Positions 33,160-44,768 of a stretch of DNA of 64,000 nt are shown in pieces. The translations under genes and the position numbers were made by a program. Numbering within the stretch: position 1 is the stretch's first letter; each line of letters begins with the position of its first letter. Origin of the DNA: Akanthomyces muscarius (lineage: Eukaryota; Ascomycota; Sordariomycetes; Hypocreales; Cordycipitaceae); assembly GCF_028009165.1 (NCBI RefSeq), contig NC_079241.1, positions 744,001-808,000 of the forward strand. Reading direction: 5' to 3'. Below the pieces are notes generated by a model. The model worked only from the letters and a program-made list of their open reading frames with translations, was not told the DNA's origin and ran no database searches.

Positions 33160-35082
33160 ATGGCGCTCACCGACCTGCCGTACACCATCTTCGCCGACGT
33201 CATCGCCCGCCTCTCCCCGCGCGAAGCCGTCGCCGCCCGGCGCGTCTCGCGGGCCGTCCGCGCCGCGCTGACCCGCCCCGAGCTGTGCATCAGCCTGCTG
33301 CTGCTGCACTTCCCGCGCGCTCGCGAGTCGCGCGAGCTACGAACCATGCTTCAGCGACGTGACGCCTCCGCCCAGCTCGAGAGCGTCTGCTGGGCCGCCG
33401 CGCTGGCCGCGACGGCGCGCCGCTACCACCACCTCGGCACGGCGACGCCCCGCGCGACGCAGACGCTCGCCCCCGCGCCGGCGCCCGACTCGGCCGCCAC
33501 GCTGCGCGGCGTCACGCCCTGGCACCGCTTCCTGCGGCTGGACGACAAGACGGCCGCGTTCCACTACTGGGATCCCGCGTGGACGTGCGACGCCGATGCG
33601 GGGCTGCTGGTGCATCCGGTCGCGGGACGGCGGTATGTGCTCCGGAACGTGGAGGAGCGCGGCAGGACGTGGCCGGTGCCGTTTGAGACGGAGGGAAGGC
33701 TGGTGAGGCGGGTGCGGCTAAGCCATGGGATTCTAGTCTTTGAGTGGTGTGAGAAGGAAGAGGGAGAGGGAGAGCAGGGCGCGCACAGGCACTTTGCGAC
33801 GGCGTATGATGTGAAGAGGGTGCGGAGTGATGGCTGCGGGGACGGGGACGATTTCTATACGCTGAGAAGATATTTCAAGGTTGGGCTCGGCAGCGAGCAT
33901 GAGATGAGAAAGAACGAGTGTACAATCACCTTTCGCGCTGAATGGAAAATTCACAGCCTCGGCATCTTGCTGCGCCATGAAGACCGCTTCTTCTCGACAC
34001 ACAACAGCACGCACTACGCCGTATACGTCTGGCAGCCCCCGCGCTCGCCCTGGGCGGGCGAGGACGAGCCTCTCGAGCGGCTCATCGTCTGGGACATTGG
34101 CAGCAGCCCTTCCGGCCCGCGCATCATCGCCCAGCTGACCAACGCGCAGCTCGACCACTGGGGCGTCTGCCAGCGCGGCAGCCCCTCGCTCCGCGGCCTG
34201 CGCCTCGACGACCGCACCCGGGATCCGTTCGACGGCCTCCCCTGCGGCCACGTCTTCTTCGTCGAGGAGGAGCACCGCTGGTCCGCCGGCCCGCACTGCA
34301 GCCCGACGCCGCCGCGGCTGCACCACGTCAAGACGACCGGCATCCCGCTGGGCGTTGCCGGCCCGCGCTGGGTGGACGAGTGCGGCAAGGTCCGGTCGGA
34401 CGAGGAGAGCAGCAGCAGCCGCGGGAGCCAGATGCCGTTTTGCCGGCGCGACAGCCGTGTCTCCCAGGACGCCGCGGCTGCTGCTGCTGAGATGGAGACG
34501 TGGCCGGGCCGCTGCCCGTGTTGGCGCCACGACGACTTTCCGTACCTGACCGTCTGCGAGGTCCACGATGCGGGCGCCGGGGTGCGCTTCAGCGCGCGGC
34601 ACTGCTTCATGCTCGAGACGCTGTCCGTCCATGTGAAGCCGCGGCTGCGCGTCCATGGCGTCGCCGCGACACCACTACCAGCGGGACCGACGACGACGAC
34701 GACGACAACAACAACAACCCGCGATGCATCGTCGTCGTCGCAACGCGCACCACGCAGAACCAACAGCACATCGCAGGCGAGCAGCATGAGCAGCCAAGGC
34801 GCCAAAACCGCGAATGGGGGAGGTGTTGGTCGCGCAGGCGAGAACACGTCGCGACGGGGGTACGGCCACCATGAGGTGGTCGGAGAGGAGGAGGAGGAGG
34901 GCAGTAGCGTGGTTGCCGGTAGTGATGCCAGCTCGGACAGCTCTGCGGCGGCGCCGACCCGGGAGATTCAGTTTGCGGATGATGCTTGGGCCAAGCTCCT
35001 CAACGCGGGCTACATCTGTGGCGACGAGAGATGGCTGGTTGGACAGAACAGCGATGGCGCGATTACAATTATGCATTTTTAA
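33160..35082 (+). CDS. F-box protein, large
   Basis: Intronless, 640 residues. The ATG at 33160 starts directly with an F-box (MALTDLPYTIFADVIARLSP, then REAVAARRVSRAVRAALTRP); the frame is open further upstream but without an ATG. The middle part contains FLRLDDKTAAFHYWDPAWTC, KVGLGSEHEMRKNECTITFR and VYVWQPPRSPW, typical of fungal F-box proteins with a C-terminal beta-propeller-like region of unknown partner. Residues from about 510 onward are low-complexity: ten consecutive Thr, Ser-rich stretches and an acidic run (VVGEEEEEGSS). Expected role: SCF adaptor selecting targets for ubiquitination. It converges with the flavoprotein gene, 254 bp apart. Confidence 0.8.
   Translation: MALTDLPYTIFADVIARLSPREAVAARRVSRAVRAALTRPELCISLLLLHFPRARESRELRTMLQRRDASAQLESVCWAAALAATARRYHHLGTATPRATQTLAPAPAPDSAATLRGVTPWHRFLRLDDKTAAFHYWDPAWTCDADAGLLVHPVAGRRYVLRNVEERGRTWPVPFETEGRLVRRVRLSHGILVFEWCEKEEGEGEQGAHRHFATAYDVKRVRSDGCGDGDDFYTLRRYFKVGLGSEHEMRKNECTITFRAEWKIHSLGILLRHEDRFFSTHNSTHYAVYVWQPPRSPWAGEDEPLERLIVWDIGSSPSGPRIIAQLTNAQLDHWGVCQRGSPSLRGLRLDDRTRDPFDGLPCGHVFFVEEEHRWSAGPHCSPTPPRLHHVKTTGIPLGVAGPRWVDECGKVRSDEESSSSRGSQMPFCRRDSRVSQDAAAAAAEMETWPGRCPCWRHDDFPYLTVCEVHDAGAGVRFSARHCFMLETLSVHVKPRLRVHGVAATPLPAGPTTTTTTTTTTRDASSSSQRAPRRTNSTSQASSMSSQGAKTANGGGVGRAGENTSRRGYGHHEVVGEEEEEGSSVVAGSDASSDSSAAAPTREIQFADDAWAKLLNAGYICGDERWLVGQNSDGAITIMHF
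34687..34718. repeat. ACG/ACA trinucleotide repeat inside F-box gene
   Basis: Five or so ACG units followed by ACA units encode about ten Thr in a row. A coding microsatellite likely to vary in length between strains. Confidence 0.8.
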
Positions 35083-35336
35083 ACGAAGCGATTCTTTTTC
35101 TCTCTCTCCTTTTACGGTTATATACGGGCAGAGGGGCGCTGGACAGGTTTCGCACATATATTAGAAGCACGTGAGGCTTTCGAGACACAGCATCGACGCT
35201 CCAAGGGCATTATAGAACATTCAACTTTTGGCTTCTTCTTCCGAAGCAACGGGCAATTTGATTTTAATAGTAGAAATATATAAACGCCATTCGTCTGCAG
35301 TGCATTATACAAGAAGGTGGATTATTTTGTTGCTGA

Positions 35337-37531
35337 TCATACAGAGGCCTCTTCTGCGTCTGGCAGCTTGAGGAACCCGCCATAATAATCGTCGAGCCAT
35401 CGGGCGGCGTTGGCACCAGACTCGTCGAGGCCAGCGTCCCAACGGCCGATGGAACCGACGTAGCCATCTGGCCGGACGGTCACAATGGCCACCTCGCCCG
35501 GTGTCAGTCGCCCAAGCCATTTTTCTGTGCAGCGCATGCCGCGGGTGTCCTGCTCGGGGACGTTGTCAAGGTACAGCGTCCATCGGCTTTCTTGCAATAG
35601 AGGGGGGAGGTCGGAAATTTCAAATTCGTGTTTGGGCATAGTTGCTGGAAGATAGTGTTAGCGAGATGTTCCTCTCTGAATGTGTGGCGGCTACGGATAT
35701 GCTTACTGATCAGGGAGAATGTGAACAATTCGCTGGCTTTGACATAGCGCTCCGGACGAGTGTATACGTCTTCGGGGACTAATGGCCTTGGCTGGCGCGC
35801 GTACGACGCCGTTGCCGCAGCGGACAATGCGTTTACAAATGAGTTGCGCGAGGCGACCGAGTTGCAGAATGACTCGAGAAATGTGGCAGATTGGAATACG
35901 TCCCACGCAAAGAGATATATTCGAAACTGGCCCATCATCGGAATGTCGAGTTGGATGTCTACGGGGTTGGCATCGATATAACGAGTGACTTTGGCAGGAG
36001 GGAGGATGCTTCCGGGGCGAGCAGCTTCGGAGCACGGAAATGCTGATTCTTCGTGGGCGGCACACGGCCTTGTGAGGATACTGGGTCCATACTCGGCGCC
36101 GATTCCCGATATGAATCGGACGTTGAACAGAAAGTTCTTGGCTAACGCAACAGCATCGCCGTTGGCAATCTGGTTGGCGTGCTCGTAGTCGAAGTTGACG
36201 AGGTCGAGAGCGACCTTGCGGCGTTCCTCTTCGTAGCTAGCCATGAGTTCTGGGCGTGCAAAGCCTCGAGCGGCAAGGTTGAGCTTCCATGCGAGATTCC
36301 ATGAGTCGTGCATCGCAGTATTCATGCCCTGTGCTGACTTGGGCGAATGGGTATGGCTAGCGTCACCGGCAAGGAAGACAGAAGCCGACTCGTCGCTGAA
36401 ACGGCTTGCTAAACGCTGCCCGACTTGATAGCGCCCAAACCATTCAATGCAGCTCCAGTCGATATTAAACGGCGCCATGATCTTCCGGGCTTGCTCCATA
36501 ACGAATGCTTGTCCGAGGTCGTCGCCTCTAGCCAGGTCGGCCAGCGCTGTCGGTGATTGACATGATTTGAGCTCAATGTACAGTCGGGTCATGTTGCGTT
36601 CCCGTGGTACTATCAAGATGGACCCGTGTACTTCTGAATAGACGAGAGTCTTGGACCAAATGTCGGGGAAATCTGTGATGAGCTCGCCATCAAGAACACC
36701 CCAGATGGCAGGCTGCGAGACACCTACGGCTTCAACTCCGGGGATGGCCTTGCGAACCCGGGAGTGGGCGCCGTCGCCTAATTCTGTCATTAGCACTGTC
36801 GATGGGGAAGTAGCGAGGCAAGAGCTTACAGCCAATAAGGTATTCTGCCAGAAGCGGCTGAATTTCATCGCTACCCAGGGCCTTGTAGTTGACTTGGAGA
36901 GTGGATTTGTCAATTTGGGTCGAGAGTTGCTCATATGAATCGAAGGCAACATTACGTAGGACTTCCTTTCCACGCAAACGCATATCATCCATGAATAAGT
37001 CCTCAACCATTCCTTGATGGGCGAGCAGAATACATGGGTCGAGAACGTCGATTACGGGAGGATAGTGGACTTCGCGGCCCAGCCGGTGGAGCTTTTCGGT
37101 CGGAGTACTACGCCAGAACGCAATGTCGAATACTTTGACGCCGCGTTGCAATAGAGGATCGGCTAGGCGCATCTGGCGGAATGTTTCTATCGTCTTTGGC
37201 TGCAGTCCGTCGGCACTGTCGACATGTGAGCGGCAATTCAAACAAGCAGGATGCAGGAGAGCAAGTACCGGCCCACCGTTGTCTTCCCGTCTCTCTCATC
37301 TATCACTTGTACATCTATGCCAAATCTGGCGAGGTTGCATCCAAGCATGAGGCCCGCTGGGCCAGCGCCAACGACACAAACTTGACATTGGGGTGTCGAC
37401 GCCTTCGGCAGTTGAAGGCGGGAGAGTGAAGCTGATACGTCGCCATTGGGAGAGGGCGAATGTCGGAGTATTTGCTCTTCACTGGGATGTTGACCCGGAG
37501 ACCTCACCTCTTGCAGAATGCCCGGCGCCAT
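35337..37531 (-). CDS. FAD-dependent phenol 2-monooxygenase-type hydroxylase
   Basis: Flavoprotein monooxygenase that uses NAD(P)H and oxygen to hydroxylate aromatic rings. Exons 37531-37269, 37215-36830, 36777-35707 and 35644-35337 give 675 residues, the usual size of phenol hydroxylases. Visible motifs: the Rossmann fingerprint [20 protein letters not shown] at about residues 45-65, the DG motif [12 protein letters not shown] (created by splicing), the second FAD motif [20 protein letters not shown], and a C-terminal thioredoxin-like domain with [13 protein letters not shown]. All three introns are 52-62 nt and the joins restore conserved blocks. No signal peptide. Could act in aromatic catabolism or secondary metabolism; no cluster partners are adjacent. 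The 100-kb context is not visible. Confidence 0.9.
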
Positions 37532-39123
37532 GGTAAGTTTTGTGTCTGGTAGGGTATTGTATGTGAGTTGGGAAAGCGGACGTGTCCAGCGCCGGCGATA
37601 CTGGCTGTTGGATAAAGAGTGCAAAGGCGTGAAAAGAGGGAGGCGGCTGTCTGAAGAGTTTTATGAGAATGCAGCAGAGTCCAGCAAGCGAATCGATGGG
37701 TTGGTCCTTGCCAAAGAGGGAGGCTGTGGTTGTTTCGGCTGTGCGAACGGCAGCAAACGAGTTAGAGTTCAACTGGCCGGGAGGTTTAATCCTGCGGTAA
37801 ACGTGTCGCTGATCGGGCCACCGCCAGTACGACTGATCGTCGCAAGATAGCGGCAGGAATGTCTCAGTACGTCTTGGGTAGTCTTTATGTCGAGTAGCTA
37901 ATGCAGTGGTAAGGGGAAAAACCAGACCACCGGCCGTCGCTCTCGCAGGATGTTGTAAGTGTGTCGTGGGGTGGAAGAAAATTAGCACACAATAAAGTGG
38001 GATGGAAGCAGCGACGAATGCTCCCGCCAAGATGAAACGAGGGCAAAGAGGAAAAAAGAATTGGAATAGGCAGAGGCAAGCCCCAGGAATAATAGGAGCT
38101 AAAGCCGGTGCTGGTGAGTGGGAAAGTGGAATCGTCCATCGACTGTATCGTGAGATGGCATGATTTCTGGCGCGCGGTGGAGGTCGGACAGCCGTTTCTG
38201 GCCAAGGCTGAAATGGCTTGCAGCAGCGAGACTTTTGGGCAAAAAGTAAGCCAAGCGTGTAACAGGAACCCTGCGGATGGCCTAAATGAATGCAAGTTGC
38301 TGGCCGGCGGACCCGGAAAAAAAAGTCGCAGCAGGCCAGTCAGTCAGTGTCGCTGCGGCCTGGGCCTGCGCCTGCGAGGCCTGCGGCGGGGCATCGCCAT
38401 GTCAAAGTGGTCTGATTTTGAGGCCCAGCTGGACACTGACCAAGGTGTCAAAGTGGCGCCATAATCTTTCCCAACGACCTCTAGTTCGGCAGGTATATTT
38501 AGTTATTATGACGGATGGCCCTTTGCGACGCACGCGACCGCTCCGAAAAGCTCCGCGCACTAACGTACCAGCATCAGGCTGGCCACCCGTGCATCATGTA
38601 GGTAGATTCTCGTCTATTGGTTCATGCATAATCTCGCTCCGCGCGGCGTCGACCATCCAAGATGCACATGGGGCCATCGCCGACGCGGCCGCATGTCTCG
38701 CCCTCTTTGTCGCCCTGCAGCGCTGTTCGCAGTGTGATGCGAGTCAATATCGAGCCAAACGAAAAAGAAATATCGCATAGGTAGCGCACGGTGGCCGGAG
38801 CACTCGGATGTCGTTTTTCTCCTCCGCGCATAATCTCGCGAAGGTCGGCAGTGGTGTTGTGGCGGGAGGAATAGACTGACTGTACGTAGCAGCTGACAAA
38901 CAGACGCGCACCTTAGACCGTTTGCCTGCTGCATCAGTACCTACCTTATTGCCTCGCCAATCAGAGCTCACACACAAACAGCTCGTAAAAGTTGACTGCA
39001 TTATTTCTACAAACAACAAAAAGGACTATACAATCTGATTACGGCTTGGCTTGTTCAATTTCCTCCACGCAAAGTTCCAAATGTCCGTTTTCTCCCGCTT
39101 CGTCCGTCTCGTGACAGCTCACA
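37532..39123. other. 1.6 kb spacer with flavoprotein promoter
   Basis: Promoter of the leftward flavoprotein gene plus the 3' flank of the SDR at 39124. Frames such as 38286-38780 (plus) and 37479-38030 (minus) show no domain and no coding-like bias. Nothing else recognised. Confidence 0.5.
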
Positions 39124-40318
39124 CTAGTCTCGCGCGACGAGCACCGTGCTCTCACCCCCATCACCACCAGCCTTCTCCTTTTCAAACGAAGCGTCCACGT
39201 CCTTGATCACCTGGCGGCCATTCCATTTGGCCATGTACTTGTCTCCCTCAATGCGTCTCTTATATGACATCCAGTCCGGCATGACGCGCATCAGCGCAGC
39301 TAAGCCAGCAGTCTCTGGCAGAATGACGTTGCCACTGCGGCCGGTGAGCACTTGCTTGACGATGCCTTCGGCCACCGTGTCGACTTCCAGACTTGGCATC
39401 AAAAAGTCGGCGCCCTGGTCAAACCCTTGGAAGAGGGGTGTCTTGACGTGGCCTGGGTGCACGGCGACGGTGCGGACCTTGGGCGCATTGTATCGAGTGA
39501 CGAGCTCTGCCGAAAGGCCTTCGTGAAAAGCCATCGCCGCGGCCTTGGACGCCGCGTAGTCGACAAGGGCGGGTGCGGTGACCCACGATGCTGCCGAAGC
39601 AACTGTCACGACCATACCATGGTTGCGCTCAACCATGCTAGGCAGGAATGCCTTGGTCAGCCAGTAGTGGCACAGTGTGTTCACATCAAACGTGAAGCGA
39701 ACGTCGCTAGGCTCCGATTCGAGAATGGTCTTGCCTCTCACAACGCCAGCGTTGTTAATCAGGACCGTGGGATGCCCAACCTCGATGCGAATTCTCTCCG
39801 CAACGTCCTGCACACTTGCTGGGGAGCGAAGATCGCATTTATAGTGGTGCACTCGCGAGGCTGCCTTCTGTCAGCCATCTCCCAGCACCACAAAGATAGC
39901 CCAAAGGTCCGGATGGTTACTTACATGTAGCGAAGGTCATCGGCTGGACGTCGAGGACAACCACCTTGATTGCCAACTCATCAAAGAGCTTGACCATCTG
40001 CGCGCCGATGCCAGCGGCACCGCCGGTGATGAGAACAATCTCACGCGACCAGTCATATCGGTCCTTGACCCAGTTATTTCGGGTCTTTTCAGACAAATAA
40101 TTGACAATGGTTCTGATGAGTCCCCAGTAGAAGAGTTTCTTGATGCCTCCATATGCTTTCGGGTGGAGAATAGACAGGTCGCTACCGCGCTTGGTGTACC
40201 GCGCAAGCAGCAGCAGCGGAAGCACCAGAGACGGGTTGAGGGCTGTCCTAGCAAACAGCTTGAAAAGCGGGACGCTGTAGAGGCCCTCGCGGGGGAGAAA
40301 ACCTTGGTGCATGGGCAT
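39124..40318 (-). CDS. Membrane-associated short-chain dehydrogenase (SDR16C-like)
   Basis: NAD(P)-dependent oxidoreductase resembling retinol / 17-beta-hydroxysteroid dehydrogenases of lipid droplets and ER. Exons 40318-39925 and 39860-39124 encode 376 residues; the intron is phase 1 (GTAAGT..GGCAG). The N-terminal 95 residues contain a hydrophobic stretch (NPSLVLPLLLLARYTKRGSD) and precede the Rossmann domain: ITGGAAGIGAQMVKL, VLINNAGVVRGK, catalytic Ser in VTVASAASW and YAASKAAAMAFHEGL (YxxxK), then VHPGHVKTPLF. The C-terminus ends with a Lys/Glu-rich tail. All catalytic residues are present. Substrate cannot be told; a lipid or steroid ketone/alcohol is the family expectation. Confidence 0.92.
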
Positions 40319-41019
40319 GATGAAAAGTAAGAAGCACGGTTACGCGTCGCGGCTTCTGCGGAGGTAAGGCGACCGACCGGTGCTGCAGATGGCTCGGGCG
40401 GATGGATCAGACGATGGAGACGCTATGTTGCCAGCGCCACTGTGAGATCAAATGAGGTGGTCTTTGCAAATGATGAAAGAGGCGCCAAGTTATTGCCAGC
40501 GTTCATGAATGATCAATTTATTACGAAGGTAAAAGTGCAGCTGATGTCAAGGTTCATCGCCGACACTAGCACCTCGGCAAGCTTAAAAGTGCGGAGAAGC
40601 TCCCCTGTCGGTGGCGCTGCACGACCGCTCTGATGAGACCATATAGAACAGCAAATGTCCAACCTGGACGCCTGGCCATTGTCCGCCTTCTGTCCGGCGG
40701 AGGCTCTATAGCGGCCGAGCCCGACTACTGGGTACGACAGCGGCAGAACAACAGGCGAGAACACTTGTTTTATGTGCACCACTACGAACTGGGGCTGGTT
40801 CGGGCATATAGCCGCTTTCCTTCAAGTAGCGGCTGTATGCATGTATGCAGTGCGACATCAGTATCGACAGCTACTCGACAGCCAGACTTGTCACTTGCTA
40901 GTTAATCATTACCACATTATTCACATTAGTTATTTTGCAAAATAACTACGACTATTTATTTAGTTTGTTACAGGTTGATGATATCTATAATTCTATTACA
41001 TAGAGAACGGAGGCTAATA
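40319..41019. other. AT-rich spacer upstream of SDR
   Basis: Promoter of the leftward SDR, then a stretch that becomes AT-rich from about 40900. No gene recognised. Confidence 0.45.
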
Positions 41020-41178
41020 TTGATTTTCCCATCTCCCTCCTTCTTGGACTCCTCGTTCAACGGCGCCGACAAAGCCATCTTTGTCAATCCCATCAAGGAA
41101 AAGATGGGCTCGGACAGCACGGGCATCTCGCTTGAGAATGCTGCCTTTGTCGACAGGGGCGTAGCCGTCAGGCGATGA
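41020..41178 (+). pseudogene. Coding relic (C-terminal fragment)
   Basis: About 50 codons reading PSPSFLDSSFNGADKAIFVN then PIKEKMGSDSTGISLENAAF VDRG and a TGA, with the strong third-position C/G preference of genuine exons in this window, sit as an island in AT-rich DNA. The upstream part is AT-rich and without exon-like bias, so this is probably the stranded last exon or 3' end of a lost gene. The family is not recognised. Confidence 0.45.
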
Positions 41179-41941
41179 GTCTGGCACCACGCTGCTGGCT
41201 GCATTATCCAAGGTCGACAGTGGGTTGTTGGTTAATGGCACTTGAGTTAGCGTGCGATATGGACTGGAAGGGTTCCGTAAGGGACGGTCGATGGCATACT
41301 ATCTTGACGCATAAGATGTGGCTAAGCGATCATGCTGAACCTGCGCCGCTGGATGAGGCTGAAAGGATGTTGCTCCGAGCGGCGGGTAACTCGAGAGATT
41401 GGACTCGGCCATAGACGTGCGAATATATTGCATATTGGGTTCTCAATACATTTAGCATGCGACATCTATTTAGTTATTTAATAATTCAAATTGCAATAAC
41501 CAAGTTACCTTAAATTGGGCCATCATTTCTCCGCAAACATCGGCGTAATTAGCCTGCCGCAAAGCAGAACGGCCGTGCGGCGCCCGCCGGAGACCTCCGG
41601 CCCCGGAACCACTGCACTGGAAACGCGCTAACGCTGTCATTGAACCCACGCGGGGGCACGACACCGCTACACCGGATAGTTTCGACCACTGAAGCCCACT
41701 GAAGCCCGCCCAACGGCCCATTTGGTGCCTTTCGCGGAGCGTCTCCACCAGGCGCGCTCCGAAGCCAGCCCCGACCTGTGGCAGTTTTCATCCTATCTTT
41801 TCATCTTCAATTCTGCCTCATCTCCGCGATACGATTCTACACAGACTACGGACAGGATTGGGTTGAGGCCGTCCTTTTCAGGTCAGGAAATAGTCAGAGA
41901 CAGACGCATCCTGCTGCGGTAGAGCAAACGCCTTTTGGACC
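41179..41941. other. Spacer and promoter of pseudouridine gene
   Basis: AT-rich until about 41520, then GC-balanced with the promoter and C/T-rich leader of the gene at 41942. No gene seen. Confidence 0.5.
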
Positions 41942-44478
41942 ATGAAGACAACCATCCTGCGCCTGGCACGGGCACAACGCCTTTGCGGCTCGCCTGCGTC
42001 CAGTCAATTCGGCTCAAGAACTGGGCTGCGATCTTTTTCGTCATCCCCAGTCGCAGCTTCGGGCCTCCGAGAGCTTTTGTCTGTGTCAGAGGAAGTCGCG
42101 GAGGCCGTTGCGACAAACAAGCCCGTGGTGGCTCTTGAATCCACCATCTACACACATGGCATGCTAGGAAACGACCTGGCCAAGCAGCACCTCGACTTGG
42201 TGCGCAGCCACGGTGGTGTCCCTGCCGTCATTGCAATCGTCGATGGACGTCCCAAGGTCGGTGTCTCGTATGAAGAGATTCTGCGTATGATTGAGGACAA
42301 GGGCACGGTTAAGGCCTCTCGGAGAGACATTGCATATCTGGTGGGAATGGTACGGCTCAACCCATCCACTACTTGCCAGTCAAGATGCGTGCCGCTAATC
42401 AACTACAACAGGGTCTGAATGGACGCAAGATCCATGGCGGTACGACCATCGCTGGCACTATGCTCCTGGCCAAAGCAGCTGGAATCCGCATCTTTGGCAC
42501 TGGTGGTCTCGGTGGTGTTCATCGTGGCGGCGAAAACACCATGGATATCTCCGCCGATCTGACAGAGCTAGGACGCACCCGAGTCGCCGTCATTGGCAGT
42601 GGGTGCAAAGGCTTCCTCGACCTTGCCCGAACTCTCGAGTTCCTCGAGACGCACGGCTGCCTGGTGTCGACCTTTGCGGACGGGCGAGAGGGCAGTGTCG
42701 ACTTTCCAGCCTTTTGGGCCCGGGAGAGCGGGATCAAGAGCCCGTCCACTGTGTACACGGAAAAGGAGGCGGCTTCCATTATCTATGCCCAAGAAAAGCT
42801 CGGCATCGAATCGGGCATGTTTTTCGCCAACCCCATCTCCGAAGAACACGGCATTCCCGCGTCCGAGATGCAAGCCGTCATTGAACAGGCTGTCAGAGAA
42901 GCCAATGAAAAGGGCTTCACCGGCAATAACAACACACCCTATATCCTGGGCCGCCTCAGGGAGCTCACGTCTGAAAAGACTGTGGTTGCCAACAAAGCCC
43001 TCGTGCACTCCAACATCATCCGGGCCACCAAGGTTTCTGTGGAGCTGTCACGCCTGCTGTCGTCCAGCGCAAACCAGACCGGCAGCTCGTAAGTGCGATG
43101 TGTCAAATTTTTACGTTATATAGTTGTCTAATATAGCATGTTAAATAGACCATTGTTGCATCAGCCCGTCTTTGCCAGTCCCCGCCCCACGGAAGCGAAA
43201 GCTAAGCCAGTACCCGTAGCGACCCCTACGTCAGATATCCTTGTTGCCGGATCTGTGGCGGTTGACCTGGGCTGTGATTTCTCGAGCCCCAAATCAGGAG
43301 ATGTGTCGCCTCAGTCGCACGTGTCGAATCCGTCTCGCATTAGCCAGTCTATCGGAGGCGTTGGCCGTAACGTGGCTGTGGCCGCCCACCTGGCCAGTGG
43401 GGGCTCTGGAGTCCAATTCTGCAGCATGGTGGGTGATGACGTGTAAGTTGGAAGCTCTGCCTGTCTTTTGCATCCTTGGCCAATACTAACGCTGTCTGTC
43501 AGTGCTGGTCAAACTGTCCTCACCTCTCTGGAAACGTCCGGTCTAAGCACCTCATCAATCCTGAAACTCGACCACCAGACACATCCAGAGGGACGTACCG
43601 CGCAATATGTTGCTATTAATGATGGAAACAAAGATTTAGTGCTTGCGATGGCTGATATGAATATTTTTTCCAAGAATTCATTCTCGGATCACTGGCGCTC
43701 TACAGTCGCCTCGTCAAAGCCAAAGTGGCTTGTGGTCGACGGCAACTGGGCTCCTCCAGAAATTAGAAACTGGATCAGAAGCGGTGGAGAGAATGGTGTT
43801 AAAGTTGCGTTTGAGCCAGTCTCGGCAGAAAAGTCAAAGGGACTCTTCTGCCCTGAACGTGGCCTTCCGAGACTCAACCTGTATCCTGAACCTAGCGTCA
43901 ACCTGGCCTCTCCCAACACATATGAGCTCGCTGCAATGCACTCCGAGGCCAAGGAGAACGGCTACTTCGAGACAATGGATTGGTTTGAAGTTATCGATGC
44001 CTTTGGAATGAGAGGCGCTCGCGATCGATTCGTTCACCTTACTTCTGCAGAGCTTACCGACGCCGGCGTCCCTATTCAAACCATTCAGCTTCTTCCATAT
44101 ATTCCAACCATCCTAACCAAGCTGGGATCCAAGGGCGTTCTCATGACGGCCATCTTGGGCAAAGATGACCCCCGTCTGCGAGATAGAGATGAGGAGGAGT
44201 TCATCTTGACTCGCTCGCCACCCCTGCACCCGGTAGTAGGCGGAGTTTACATGCGCCTGTTCCCGCCTGTGGAGACTGTGAAAGAAATTGTATCTGTCAA
44301 TGGCGTTGGAGATACATTCCTTGGTGTATTGATTTCCGGGCTTGCACAGGGTGGCAGGGTTGACAAGCTGGTGGATGTGGCCCAGCGTGGTGCTGTCTTG
44401 ACGCTGAAGAGCACAGAATCTGTCAGTCCCAATTTAGGTGGCCTGGCAGAAGCAGTGCAAAATGCATCAAAACGGTGA
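41942..44478 (+). CDS. Bifunctional pseudouridine-5'-phosphate glycosidase / pseudouridine kinase
   Basis: Fusion enzyme for pseudouridine breakdown: a PfkB-type kinase phosphorylates pseudouridine and the PsuG-type glycosidase splits pseudouridine 5'-phosphate into uracil and ribose 5-phosphate. Exons 41942-42349, 42412-43088, 43137-43442 and 43503-44478 encode 788 residues. The N-terminus (about 45 residues, Arg/Ser-rich) looks mitochondrial. PsuG domain, residues about 50-355: VALESTIYTHGM, GGTTIAGTMLLA, GTGGLGGVHRGGENTMDIS, and NNNTPYIL. Linker of about 35 residues, then the kinase: DILVAGSVAVDLGCDF, SIGGVGRNVAVAAHLA and the catalytic NGVGDTFLGVLISG. The same fusion is known in other fungi (for example fission yeast). 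The 48-nt intron 2 lies exactly between the domains; unread it stops at once (TAA at 43090). Confidence 0.92.
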
Positions 44479-44768
44479 TGATAGGAGCTTTAACCGGGCT
44501 CCCCTGTTTTCAGCAAAGCGACTTTTAAAAATTATGAATATATATCCAATCGTCCCTGATTACGTTGTTACTGATCGTCAGCCTCGCGCGGAACGTTTGT
44601 CCTCATTGGACAGCCGACGCATGACTCCACAAAACTTCAGCAAGGCTGAGATGGACCACCAAAAAAATATTCGCTACAAAGGCGGCGGATGTTCTCAGGC
44701 AGCTTTTACCACTTTGCCCAAAATACGCAATTGCTGTTGCAGAGCAGCAGTGAGATAATCTGACGACC

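Noticed and set aside
33733..34656. 307-codon open frame antisense to the large F-box gene
   Set aside because: Shadow of codon bias; repetitive Ala/Arg composition.
43138..43446. Separate pseudouridine-kinase gene starting at 43138
   Set aside because: The fused form is the rule in fungi and a proper 48-nt intron joins the frames; kept as a finding about intron retention only.
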